From: Candidatus Saccharimonadales bacterium
GTDB lineage: Bacteria; Patescibacteriota; Saccharimonadia; Saccharimonadales; Saccharimonadaceae
NCBI GenBank assembly: GCA_035317825.1
Contig: DATHGB010000012.1
Location: forward strand, 1 to 47,908
Reading direction: 5' to 3'
Length of the DNA: 47,908 nt
In this document: piece after piece, positions 1 to 7,751 of the stretch
How the letters are laid out: every line of letters begins with the position of its first letter
Numbering within the stretch: position 1 is the first letter of the stretch
Made by a program: the position numbers and the translations under genes
Notes under the pieces: model-generated
Database searches by the model: none
What the model was told of the DNA's origin: nothing
What the model saw: only the letters and a program-made list of their open reading frames with translations

Positions 1-9
1 TGAAGACAT

Positions 10-549
10 ATGAAAAAACAAAAAATATCTACGAAGCGCCTATTAGGTTATCGATTTCTAGCCTACAGTACAGACTTTGTTATTTTGATGATAATCGTGA
101 TGGGAGTTCAATTTGGATTTAGTTATCTGACGGATGGAGTCGTTAATAATAACCTTACGACATCTTGGTCTATTTATGCTTGGGTGCTAGGAACCGTGAC
201 TCTACCGGTGTATTTATATTTTATCTTATCTGAATACTCGAAAAAGCACGCCACAATTGGTAAACGTCTGTTCGGGTTAAAAGTGGTATCAGACAAGAAT
301 GGTGTTACGCTATGGCAATCTTTTATACGAAACTTCATAAAAGTGATTATTCCATGGGAAGCTACGCATATTGCACTACTTTTTCCAACTCCTATCTTAG
401 CGAACCCGACGAGTAGCGAATTTAGAGTAGCCCTCTTTGCGCCGTATGTTATATTTGCCATTTACGGAACATACCTCCTTATCACCAAGGGTCGAAAAAC
501 ACTTCACGACGCGGTGGCCGGAACAAATGTCCAGTACAATGTGAAATAG
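10..549 (+). CDS. RDD family membrane protein
   Basis: An integral membrane protein of 179 residues with the RDD-family layout. The first helix (about residues 17-41) is preceded by the basic stretch KRLLGYRF and contains the Asp of the family pattern (YSTDF); a second helix lies at about 55-75 and a third at about 142-160, with a basic amphipathic loop (KKHATIGKRLFGLKVVSD) between helices two and three, which is typical of RDD proteins. RDD proteins are widespread and their role is mostly unknown; some have been linked to ion transport. The gene starts only nine bases inside the window, so its promoter and any upstream operon partner cannot be seen. The next clear signal downstream is a strong hairpin at 709-749. 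Confidence 0.8.
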   Translation: MKKQKISTKRLLGYRFLAYSTDFVILMIIVMGVQFGFSYLTDGVVNNNLTTSWSIYAWVLGTVTLPVYLYFILSEYSKKHATIGKRLFGLKVVSDKNGVTLWQSFIRNFIKVIIPWEATHIALLFPTPILANPTSSEFRVALFAPYVIFAIYGTYLLITKGRKTLHDAVAGTNVQYNVK

Positions 550-708
550 CGTCTATACCATCCAATTGAACCTCGCTTAAACCTTTACCGATTCTAGCCT
601 TTTATCATCAAAAACAACTAAATCGTGAAATTTCGTGATAGCAATATGGTATTTTTCTAGTGCAGAAGTCGTTGTCAGCAGAGTTTGAACAAAATCTGCT
701 CCTCCCGA

Positions 709-749
709 CCATAGAAAAAGTCCGGCATTATACCGGACTTTTTCTATGG
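709..749. terminator. Bidirectional hairpin terminator between convergent genes
   Basis: A 17-bp perfect inverted repeat (709-725 with 733-749) around a 7-nt loop, with runs of A and T inside the arms so that it can end transcription from both sides. It lies between the RDD gene (plus strand) and the stop of the beta-helix gene (minus strand). Confidence 0.85.
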
Positions 750-768
750 TTTTGTTACTGGATTTGCC

Positions 769-2337
769 TTAATCAAGCGTACAAGCGACGTTGGAAAGTC
801 CAAGCGCTGCACCGGTTGCAATGTTGCTACAGTAAACAATGTTGCCAAATTGAACGGCTGTCGATACGACGTTAAATCCGTATCCACTAGCGTTCACATT
901 TGCAGTGTTTGCTTTAAATGCGTTGTTTGCACCCCAGCCAGCATACACACTGTGTACCTGGAAACCATCGACAAGTGTATTTGTACCTATGTTGTTTTCG
1001 ATTAGGTAGTAGTTGCCTTTGGCATCAATCCAAGAGTCAGCACTGTTTTGTCCAGAAATCGAACTGCCCTCGAATGTATTGCCTGCAATGTATCCGCCAG
1101 TTGATCCTTCTTTTAGATCAATGCCTTCAGCTGTGAAGTCTGTAAAAGTATTATTAAGAACGATGTTACGGTCAGATTTGTCAGGCTGGCCACCTGTGTA
1201 CGTACCCCAGTTAGAGTTGGCGCTTCCGATGTAAACGCCTTCGCCGTACTGCGCTGATTTTTTACCTGTACCTGTGATTTCGCTATCACGGATAACGTTA
1301 TAACGAGAAAACGCGCGGAAGTGAACCGCTTCTTGACCGACATTACTTACTTTCATATTGTTAAGAAATACATGGTTGCTACCATCAAGGACGATGCCTT
1401 TTGAAGCATTAGCAACGGTAAAACCATCAAGGTTCCAGTAGTCTGCGCCGTAAAGGTACAGTCCGTAGCGGCCACCAATACCGTTACCGTCGATGATCGC
1501 GTTACGAGAACCTTTTAACGTAATCGGATTTGTTTCCGTGCCATCTACTGTTGCTGCAAATGATCCGGTGTAATTACCTGCGACCATAGAACTTGCATAT
1601 ATACCGTCAGCCATAGTAATCGTGTCGCCAGGCTGCGCGTTAATGATTGCTGCTTTTAGTTCGGTTGAGTTTGTTACCGCAACTTGACGGCCAGTGCTTG
1701 GTGTCATTGTTGGGTCTGAGGGAGTTGGCAAACTTTGGTTTGGATCACTTACTGGCGGCGGAAGTGTCGTAGCCACAGGCGTAGGATTAAGTGTCACTGT
1801 TGAGCTTGTTTTGAGCGTTGTCACGTCAAAGGTAGCGTTGCTACTCACTGTGCCGACGCCTACTTTAGCTGCAGCCGTATTAGTATCGGCTACCTTCACA
1901 AGATACGTGCTATTTAGATATAGTTTCACTTCCCCGCTCTTCTTGCGAACTTCTACCGTATACGTCTGACCGGCATTAACACGATTTGCATATCCTAAGA
2001 GTTTAGTAGGTACACCGTTAGACACCTTGTAAACACCGCTTAGGTAGGTCGCGTCAGCAGTTGAGAAATTGGCATAATAGTAGTTTTCAGCATCAGTATA
2101 TTCAAATACAAGTGAGAAGTTAGCGGGAGTACCATCGCTATTTGCTATAGGAGTAGCATTTGATTTAAGTGTCCACTCACTAGCGGTTACGGATACATTC
2201 TGATCGATAGCTGTGTTTGGTCCATTCTGACTAATAGTAAGAGCGGCGGCAGACGCAGGTGCGACAATACCCAAACTAAAAACAAAAGCACTAAATACTG
2301 CAATAATGGACGGTAATTTTTTAAATATTTTCTGCAC
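769..2337 (-). CDS. Secreted right-handed beta-helix protein, polysaccharide-lyase-like
   Basis: A 522-residue exported protein. Residues 1-31 form a signal peptide (basic KIFKK, hydrophobic core, APASA cleavage region). Residues about 35-180 look like a concanavalin-type jelly-roll module (short strands, many Asn/Tyr, the pattern YTVEVRKKSGEVKLYLN). A Pro/Thr-rich linker (about 185-215) leads to a parallel beta-helix from about 218 to the end. The helix opens with a PGDTITMADGIY turn like that of PL6/chondroitinase-B-type lyases, followed by repeated N-x-x-hydrophobic rungs (IIDGNGI, LDGFTV, VLNNTF). Whether it cuts a polysaccharide cannot be decided: I see no certain catalytic pair. The start is GTG at 2335-2337, chosen because GGAG lies just upstream at a good distance. 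A TATAAT at 2411-2416 on the minus strand would give a leader of about 65 nt. Confidence 0.75.
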   Translation of the reverse strand: MQKIFKKLPSIIAVFSAFVFSLGIVAPASAAALTISQNGPNTAIDQNVSVTASEWTLKSNATPIANSDGTPANFSLVFEYTDAENYYYANFSTADATYLSGVYKVSNGVPTKLLGYANRVNAGQTYTVEVRKKSGEVKLYLNSTYLVKVADTNTAAAKVGVGTVSSNATFDVTTLKTSSTVTLNPTPVATTLPPPVSDPNQSLPTPSDPTMTPSTGRQVAVTNSTELKAAIINAQPGDTITMADGIYASSMVAGNYTGSFAATVDGTETNPITLKGSRNAIIDGNGIGGRYGLYLYGADYWNLDGFTVANASKGIVLDGSNHVFLNNMKVSNVGQEAVHFRAFSRYNVIRDSEITGTGKKSAQYGEGVYIGSANSNWGTYTGGQPDKSDRNIVLNNTFTDFTAEGIDLKEGSTGGYIAGNTFEGSSISGQNSADSWIDAKGNYYLIENNIGTNTLVDGFQVHSVYAGWGANNAFKANTANVNASGYGFNVVSTAVQFGNIVYCSNIATGAALGLSNVACTLD

Positions 2338-2416
2338 TAAAGAATCTCCTCATACGTTGATATATTAATAATCTCACAGCTGTTACTTGCTGTAAACGCA
2401 AACCGTAAGCATTATA

Positions 2417-3622
2417 TTAGTAAATCATTACGACAGGAGATTTGGGATCATTATAAAGGAGTAGTCCTATATGAACTCCCCCTGTTGCAGCGGCCGGGAA
2501 TGGTGTTGTTGAGACGGTGGACTTGATAATAATAAGATCACCCTGAGCACATTCAACATTCGCCAAGACACTGGCAGTCGTATCGGTCTCAGAGATAGTC
2601 GCGGTAAGCACCGTATCGCCTGTTGATTTTCGAATGGTAAATGTCCGCGAAGCACCGAGCCCGGGTGGAGTTATTAATTTTACGTATAAACCCCGGAGCG
2701 TACATGGACCAGGCATCATGAAGCGTGCGCTTTCTGTTGCGTTCCAAGCCCCTAACCCAATACCTAATAATTGTTCGAAGTTAGCCACTGTAGTTGACGG
2801 AGCACTCGCCGACCCAAATCCCATAAAGTTCTCTCCTGTATTGGTCGGCGTAAAAGCAACCCCGAATGAAGGCGTGACACCGGACGGTGAGCTCGTAGGC
2901 ACGGCACGTATCGTCAAACTATCTCCAGCAATAACCGAAACAGTATGAGTCGTATCGCTAGCCAGCGTATTACTGTCAGCGAGAATAGCCTGTAAACCTG
3001 TAGGTAATCCATTTTTCATCACCGTTAGTTCGTATGAATTGCCCGAACCTGGCGCGCCCGATGCCTTAACGTATAGATTCGAAAGCGTGCCAGACGTAGG
3101 GACAATAACCTGCATGTCAGATTCGGTTGCTGACCAGCCAGCCGCGCTGTTGTGACCTGCCAACATACTGCCATACCGGGTAAGAGAGCTGGACATTGAT
3201 GCTAAACCTGTTAATAACGGTGCCGATTGCCCGCTCGTATCAACTTGAATGTTCCAATACTGATTACTTGGTACGTCAGGAGTCCCAGTAGGCACAGCTC
3301 GCAGTGAAACCGTGTCCCCTGGCGCAAACGAAATTGCATGCGTCGTATCTTCGGCTGATGTTGCTGAGTCCGCAATAATTACCTCAAGTGCCGTTGCGAT
3401 ACCATTTTTCATAACCGTAAACGCGTATGACTTGCCTACGCCAGGGGGTGTATCGATCTGAACGTAGAATCGAGATAGATCCATTGCTACAGGTACGACT
3501 AACCGACAGAAAAACTCATTCGATGACCAAGAGGATGGGAATATAGAGTTTAATCGGTTAAACTCACCCGTCCCGCTTGCCGACGGCCCGTTATTATCTG
3601 CACCGAATAAAAAACATTTCAT
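2417..3622 (-). CDS. Triple-repeat protein, downstream partner of the tail-fibre-like gene
   Basis: A 401-residue protein of no family that I recognise with certainty. It is built of three copies of a roughly 125-residue unit. Each unit runs hydrophobic strand, L-x-x-L/F-Y-V-K/Q, PPG/PGxG, then a FTVMKNG or FTIRKSTG hairpin, an I(A/S)xxxT(T/A)S turn, and a GD-x-(V/L)-x-I/L-(R/K) strand; copies start near residues 40, 165 and 300. This is a beta-sandwich-like pattern common in phage tail and surface adhesin modules. There is no signal peptide. Its start codon is one base after the stop of the upstream 500-residue protein, so the two are almost certainly translated from one message and probably act together. 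Function is inferred only as structural or adhesive. Confidence 0.6.
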   Translation of the reverse strand: MKCFLFGADNNGPSASGTGEFNRLNSIFPSSWSSNEFFCRLVVPVAMDLSRFYVQIDTPPGVGKSYAFTVMKNGIATALEVIIADSATSAEDTTHAISFAPGDTVSLRAVPTGTPDVPSNQYWNIQVDTSGQSAPLLTGLASMSSSLTRYGSMLAGHNSAAGWSATESDMQVIVPTSGTLSNLYVKASGAPGSGNSYELTVMKNGLPTGLQAILADSNTLASDTTHTVSVIAGDSLTIRAVPTSSPSGVTPSFGVAFTPTNTGENFMGFGSASAPSTTVANFEQLLGIGLGAWNATESARFMMPGPCTLRGLYVKLITPPGLGASRTFTIRKSTGDTVLTATISETDTTASVLANVECAQGDLIIIKSTVSTTPFPAAATGGVHIGLLLYNDPKSPVVMIY

Positions 3623-3623
3623 A

Positions 3624-5126
3624 TTATGGTATAAACTTTAAGATTATCCCGAGTCCCTTTGCGCCAATACCAGCAACATCGACATCAACAGTGACAAGAT
3701 CACCCGTAGTAACAGTATCGTTATTGGTGTCCACAACAGCAGGTGTAGCAGCTGTATATGACGTATTTTCGTTAGCATCAATAGTAATAGGCGTCGAAAG
3801 CATGTCAGCATTTCCGTTTGTTATATTCCTGATCTGGATTGTAGGCGTACCCGATGTAGATACCGAAGTAACATATGCATCAGCATCAGCGAGGTTCATA
3901 GCGTTTAACTCTGCAGAAATCGCAAAGGTAAACTTTCCATCGCCGATCGTAAGGATTGTTGCGTCATCCATCAGCTTCACCTGAACCGTTTTATCGCTGC
4001 TGCCGCCACCGCTTGGTGCTGCCCATTTAACACCGCTCGCCTGGGTTGAATCGGCCGTAAGCACATGAGTGTCCGTGCCTACTGGAAGCCGGGCTGGGGT
4101 ACTTGCAGCCGTGGCAACATACAGATCACCTTTTGTCGTTAAGGTAGATGTATCTGTTTTCCCATTCAAAGCCGTCGTCGTAGCCGCACTGACTGGCTTA
4201 TTCACGTCACTGGTATTGTCAACGTTGTTAAGGATCAGGTCTGTCTTGACTTGGGTTGGGGTACGGTTAGTCCAGACACCAGCTTTTCGTTGCAGGAGGT
4301 CGTCGTTCGTGGGGGTAAGGGCTGCTATGGCAGTAAGGTCTGGGTCTATTGGTTGGATGGTCGTGCCGCTTGCGGCGGTAATACGGCCGTCGGCCCGGGT
4401 GTCGGCGGCGGCGTTAAAGTCGGAGATAGTTGAGGCGGTTTGCGTCCCCGTGTGGTTAGCTCTGTTTAGGAGGGCGGCGTCGGAGGAGTTGGCGGTAGCG
4501 CCAGTAGCAATGCCAGCGAGTTTGGTTTTTTCAGTGGCGGAGTATTGTTTGTTTGTCGTACCATCGGGTATGTCGTCTTGGGTGGCGGCAGTCCCTGCCG
4601 TCACAAGCCCTTTGGCGTCGTAGGTGATTTTGGTGTTGGTGGCACCTGTGATGGCACTGTTAGCTGTGACCTTAGTGGCAAGGCCAGGGACGGTAGGTGA
4701 TCCCGCTGTTCCACCTAAATCACCAGCGAGTTGAAGTTTCCCCTTAGTGGAGGCGTCAGCATCAGGAGTACCAGCCGAAGCGGTGGCATCAACATATGAC
4801 TTATTGGCCGCCTGCGTAGGGCTGCCAGGCGTAGGGACGATCGGCGATGCGGTAAACGTTTTAATTCCATCAATGGATTCATTGCCAGTGTTATGAACAA
4901 CGGCTAAGTCAGCCGCTTTGGATACTAGAGCAGCTGGAAGTCCCGCAACTTTGGCTTGAGAAATAGAAGAAACCTGCGTATCACCAATGCTTCCATCTTG
5001 AATCGCATTGGCATCGACTGCATCGGCTTTTAACGTTCCGTCGGTATCGTGCGAGATAGACAAATACTCGTTAAGGATACCTCCCCAAACGCTATCATCA
5101 CCACCTGGACTTGGAAGACGTGCCAT
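3624..5126 (-). CDS. Phage-tail-fibre-like protein
   Basis: A 500-residue protein that reads like a phage tail or neck fibre. The N-terminus (MARLPSPGGDDSVWGGILNE) is an attachment-type module; residues about 40-370 carry fibre repeats such as DGTTNKQYSATEKTKLAGI and NHTGTQTASTISDF, well known from tail fibres, and IKTFTASPIVPTP followed by AANKSYVD, a collar-type signature. Residues about 375-500 form a separate Asp/Thr-rich globular end. It has no signal peptide and no phage capsid, portal or terminase genes nearby, so it is either a leftover of a prophage or a host-adopted tail-like or surface fibre. The middle of the gene (about 4250-4500) is clearly richer in G+C than its ends, which suggests a recombined or borrowed segment. 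A weak AAGGAA precedes the start. Confidence 0.7.
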   Translation of the reverse strand: MARLPSPGGDDSVWGGILNEYLSISHDTDGTLKADAVDANAIQDGSIGDTQVSSISQAKVAGLPAALVSKAADLAVVHNTGNESIDGIKTFTASPIVPTPGSPTQAANKSYVDATASAGTPDADASTKGKLQLAGDLGGTAGSPTVPGLATKVTANSAITGATNTKITYDAKGLVTAGTAATQDDIPDGTTNKQYSATEKTKLAGIATGATANSSDAALLNRANHTGTQTASTISDFNAAADTRADGRITAASGTTIQPIDPDLTAIAALTPTNDDLLQRKAGVWTNRTPTQVKTDLILNNVDNTSDVNKPVSAATTTALNGKTDTSTLTTKGDLYVATAASTPARLPVGTDTHVLTADSTQASGVKWAAPSGGGSSDKTVQVKLMDDATILTIGDGKFTFAISAELNAMNLADADAYVTSVSTSGTPTIQIRNITNGNADMLSTPITIDANENTSYTAATPAVVDTNNDTVTTGDLVTVDVDVAGIGAKGLGIILKFIP

Positions 5127-5360
5127 GCTGTTTCGTTTATTCCTTATGCTTTATGTCTGTATTATACACTATACGTTATACATAAAACGATCCTAGTAAG
5201 TTTTAAATCGCTTAGTTCATTTTCAATATTTGTAGTTAATTTTACTACCATCACTCTTCCTTGTCCTGAGAAAAGAGCAGATAAAATGCTTTTTATATAT
5301 ACGTGATGCTTTCACAAAAATGTTAAAATTAACTTGTAAATTAATGGGAGGGCAAGATTT

Positions 5361-6020
5361 ATGAGAATGAAGAAATCAATTTTGATGCGTGCCATTACGA
5401 GCCTGTGTCTTGTGATCGGACTATGCGTAGGGTTAATACCCGCCGGAACAGCATCTGCCGCAGACCGTAACGACTTTACCGGGGTTCGTTTTTGGAACCC
5501 ACATCTATGTATCCTAGTACACAACGGTGTCTGGGAATCGTGGCCAATCGCTACCGCGGCAGCCTATTTTGACTCTAGTGGCGTCGTAGATATAGTCGTT
5601 CGCAAGGAAAGCCAAGGAGGATGCGGCAACTATTGGCCGTTCCAAGTATTACATGTTCGACAGGCCAACCTAGGGAATAATACGTGCGGAACACATGGAG
5701 GAACAGGGACACCTTACCCGTCAACTGATCACCCATGGAATCCCTACTATGAGTACGTCTATGGCTACCCGTCAGGTGTCGGTGGGCATGCAACACCTTC
5801 CATGACGCTTAATTCGGGTTGGTCCGCATGTTATAACTCGAATATACGACTCGCAAATACTGCTTCACAGAGTATAGGCAACGCACTCGGGCTTAGCCGA
5901 TTATATGAGGCAAAGTCTACACCAACGGTAATGCTTGACTCTGATTACAATAACGCACGCACGCCTTGGGCAACCGCTTATGATCGAAACAATCTTTACG
6001 CTCTTTACTACAGACTATAG
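5361..6020 (+). CDS. Secreted matrixin-like protein with degenerate zinc site
   Basis: A 219-residue exported protein. Residues 1-34 are a signal peptide ending ASAA. The mature part has six Cys (residues 50, 88, 109, 157 and others nearby), which may form disulfides. Near the C-terminus the segment QSIGNALGLSR (170-180) aligns with the matrixin/metzincin helix HExGHxLGLxH, but all three zinc histidines and the catalytic Glu are replaced (Q170, S171, N174, R180). TVM (189-191) sits where the Met-turn would be, and the end (DRNNLYALY) also matches matrixins. It therefore looks like an inactive relative of an M10-type protease, perhaps used for binding. The start has a strong GGGAGG ten bases upstream. 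A hairpin terminator follows directly. The family call rests on this short C-terminal match and is moderate. Confidence 0.55.
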   Translation: MRMKKSILMRAITSLCLVIGLCVGLIPAGTASAADRNDFTGVRFWNPHLCILVHNGVWESWPIATAAAYFDSSGVVDIVVRKESQGGCGNYWPFQVLHVRQANLGNNTCGTHGGTGTPYPSTDHPWNPYYEYVYGYPSGVGGHATPSMTLNSGWSACYNSNIRLANTASQSIGNALGLSRLYEAKSTPTVMLDSDYNNARTPWATAYDRNNLYALYYRL

Positions 6021-6041
6021 TTAATTTGTAGCGTTTCAACT

Positions 6042-6076
6042 TTAAAATACCTCGCAACTTTAGCGAGGTATTTTAA
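6042..6076. terminator. Hairpin terminator after the matrixin-like gene
   Basis: A 14-bp inverted repeat (TTAAAATACCTCGC, 6042-6055, with its complement at 6063-6076) around a short loop. The A/T arms make it able to work in both directions. Confidence 0.85.
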
Positions 6077-6104
6077 TTGCATTATTTTAATGATATGTTA
6101 TAAT
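6077..6104 (+). promoter_or_regulatory. Promoter of the GC-rich orphan cassette
   Basis: TTGCAT (6077-6082), a 16-nt spacer and TATAAT (6099-6104) preceded by TG at 6096-6097 (extended -10). Transcription should start near 6111, giving a leader of about 50 nt that contains the hairpin GATTCC-AATAA-GGAATC (6117-6133). Confidence 0.6.
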
Positions 6105-6159
6105 TTATCTGAGAGTTGATTCCAATAAGGAATCTGCGCATCGCACGGAAGGTTTCATC

Positions 6160-6405
6160 ATGACCTTGCATTTGTTCGAACCGCTCCCGATCCAGGATGA
6201 GGACTTCGTCCCGGCCGAGACCGGCAACGAGTGGCCCTTCGGCTGCTTCGACGGCTCGGCCAGTGATCCCGGTCCGGACGACGAGCACGGAACCGACGGC
6301 AACAGCGGCGAGGACCGGAAGGCCGAGGACGGTCCCGATGGGCCGTACGACCGGACCGGCAACGAGTGGTTCTGCGAGCCCGACGGGCTGCTCGTCGCAG
6401 CCTAA
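6160..6405 (+). CDS. Orphan GC-rich small acidic protein with a duplicated TGNEW motif
   Basis: An 81-residue protein of unknown function. It is very acidic and rich in Asp, Glu, Gly and Pro, and has no signal peptide or membrane helix. The pentapeptide TGNEW occurs twice (about residues 21-25 and 66-70); each copy is followed by Phe, Cys and D-G within a few residues, and the underlying 15 bases are identical. Third codon positions are almost all G or C, very different from the neighbours and similar to high-GC actinobacteria, which is why this frame was chosen over the other open frames in the same stretch. A promoter stands upstream and a strong hairpin follows. AAGG lies about ten bases before the ATG. 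It could be a transferred gene or a peptide precursor; there is no proof of expression. Confidence 0.5.
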   Translation: MTLHLFEPLPIQDEDFVPAETGNEWPFGCFDGSASDPGPDDEHGTDGNSGEDRKAEDGPDGPYDRTGNEWFCEPDGLLVAA

Positions 6406-6420
6406 CCCTCAACAAGACAC

Positions 6421-6521
6421 GCTACGCACCACCCCCGCGTAGCTGCGTCGCCGCATCTTGGTGATGCTAACGCCAACCAAGATGCGAAGAACCCCCGACC
6501 GCCACAAGCGGTCGGGGGTTC
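6421..6521 (+). other. Three consecutive hairpins downstream of the GC-rich small gene, last one terminator-like
   Basis: Three inverted repeats follow each other: 7 bp (6421-6427 with 6437-6443), 11 bp (6452-6462 with 6476-6486, 13-nt loop) and 14 bp (6489-6502 with 6508-6521, loop CACAA). The last has a G+C core and is probably the transcription terminator, though it lacks a clean T run. Within the second, GCATC (6453-6457) can pair either with GATGC at 6463-6467 or with GATGC at 6481-6485. Confidence 0.6.
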
Positions 6522-6671
6522 TCTCATATTCTGCCGTTCTAACCGAAAGGATTCGCACGCACTGATACGCTAGAATAACGAATTCTCCTGGTTCTAAAGA
6601 GGAGATATTATCCTTAAAATTGCAATCCTATTCTTATTCCGTCATAGTAAAAAATGAAATAAGGAGGTGTT

Positions 6672-7073
6672 ATGAGTCAGAAAAAAGGTCAAGATATATT
6701 TACCCGTTTTACAAGTAATGTCGCTTCAATTTTGGGACATGCATGGGTGTTTGCATCAGCCCTACTTATACTTATCGTGTGGGCAGTGACTGGTCCATTA
6801 CTTGGGTTTTCGGACACGTGGCAATTAATTATTAACACCGGAACAACGATTATTACTTTTTTGATGGTGTTTATTATTCAAAATACGCAAAATCGGGATA
6901 ATCTTGCGATGAATCTGAAGATGGATGCACTGATGCAGAAAGCCGGCATCACTGCAAGCGATTTGATGGAAGCCGAAGACAAAAGCGATAAAAAACTTGA
7001 ACATGAGAGAAAGCGCATGCGACGCAAAGTAAGTAATAAGACTGGGGAAAGTAAGAAGACACGTAAGAAATAG
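6672..7073 (+). CDS. Low-affinity iron permease family small membrane protein
   Basis: A 133-residue protein with two membrane helices (about residues 21-42 and 50-72) and a long charged, Lys/Arg-rich C-terminal tail. The segment FTRFTSNVASILGHAWVF, then W-x-x-x-GP-x-x-x-FS-x-TWQL and the ending TTIITFLMVFIIQNTQNRD, match the bacterial low-affinity iron permease family (Pfam Iron_permease). The family name comes from a yeast iron transporter; transport by the short bacterial members is not well established. Translation starts at ATG 6672 directly after a very strong AAGGAGGTG. The tail is probably cytoplasmic and is unusually basic (KRMRRK, KKTRKK). Confidence 0.75.
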   Translation: MSQKKGQDIFTRFTSNVASILGHAWVFASALLILIVWAVTGPLLGFSDTWQLIINTGTTIITFLMVFIIQNTQNRDNLAMNLKMDALMQKAGITASDLMEAEDKSDKKLEHERKRMRRKVSNKTGESKKTRKK

Positions 7074-7146
7074 GCCGGCAATTGTGCTCGGTACTACTTA
7101 TGTATATACTTAGCTAAAAGAACCTAATGACAAACGAGCTGGAAAT

Positions 7147-7749
7147 ATGTTGCATATAGACAAGCCACGCCACTTTCCCGTAAAAGGCCTTATAGTGACT
7201 ATTGTTGCACTTCTTTTTGTGATCGTTGGTGCGTACATTTTACTACTTGTTCTTACACCGAATATACCGTTCCTATATTCCTCGCAGCCGCTTAACGTAA
7301 AGGCTATGGGCTCACCTAAAGTAGGGGTGAATAAAATTATGATACCTGGAATTGGCGTCGATATACCGTATGGATCTAATGGACAAGCTTCACTTGACAG
7401 TGGTGCTTGGTGGCGCTATCCAGAGCGTGGTGATCCAGCAAAGGGCGGTAATTTTGTTATTGCCGCACACAGATTTAGCATTCAACCAACCCCACGTGAA
7501 ACAGCTATTAAATCACCCTTTTACCACTTAGATAAAGTAAAAGTGGGCGATCCAATTATTGTTGATTTTCAGGGCAAACGATATGGATACAAAATAAGCA
7601 AAGCATACACGGTCAAGCCTAGCCAAACAGAAATCGAAGCACAGACAGATAAGCCTAAAATGACATTATATAGCTGCGAGCTAGGCGGATCTAGTGCTGG
7701 ACGTACCGTATTTGACGCCGAACCAATGGGCGAAATAACCGTCCAATAG
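7147..7749 (+). CDS. Sortase (class D/E-like transpeptidase)
   Basis: A membrane-anchored cysteine transpeptidase that would join surface proteins to the envelope. Residues 14-38 form an N-terminal membrane anchor; the sortase beta-barrel follows from about residue 58. The catalytic triad is visible: His108 in IAAHRF, Cys177 in TLYSCEL and Arg186 in GRTVF. The HR after the active-site His and the LYSC context resemble class D/E enzymes, which in Gram-positive bacteria recognise LPNTA or LAxTG-type signals. A candidate substrate with LANTG lies at 46520-46735. The length of 200 residues is normal. Upstream there is a possible -10 near 7098 and only a weak ribosome site, so the start is likely but not certain. 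No pilin or substrate gene is adjacent. Confidence 0.88.
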   Translation: MLHIDKPRHFPVKGLIVTIVALLFVIVGAYILLLVLTPNIPFLYSSQPLNVKAMGSPKVGVNKIMIPGIGVDIPYGSNGQASLDSGAWWRYPERGDPAKGGNFVIAAHRFSIQPTPRETAIKSPFYHLDKVKVGDPIIVDFQGKRYGYKISKAYTVKPSQTEIEAQTDKPKMTLYSCELGGSSAGRTVFDAEPMGEITVQ

Positions 7750-7751
7750 AA

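Noticed and set aside
660-875. Plus-strand frame crossing the terminator hairpin at 709-749
   Set aside because: It spans a 17-bp stem and the end of the beta-helix gene; no supporting signal.
4069-4623. Long plus-strand frame opposite the tail-fibre-like gene
   Set aside because: Its product is Val/Ala/Ser-rich without pattern, while the minus strand encodes clear fibre repeats.
6158-6442. Other open frames on both strands of the GC-rich cassette, including Arg-rich products
   Set aside because: High G+C content removes stop codons from all frames. Only the 6160 frame has a G/C preference at third positions plus a promoter, ribosome site and terminator in order.
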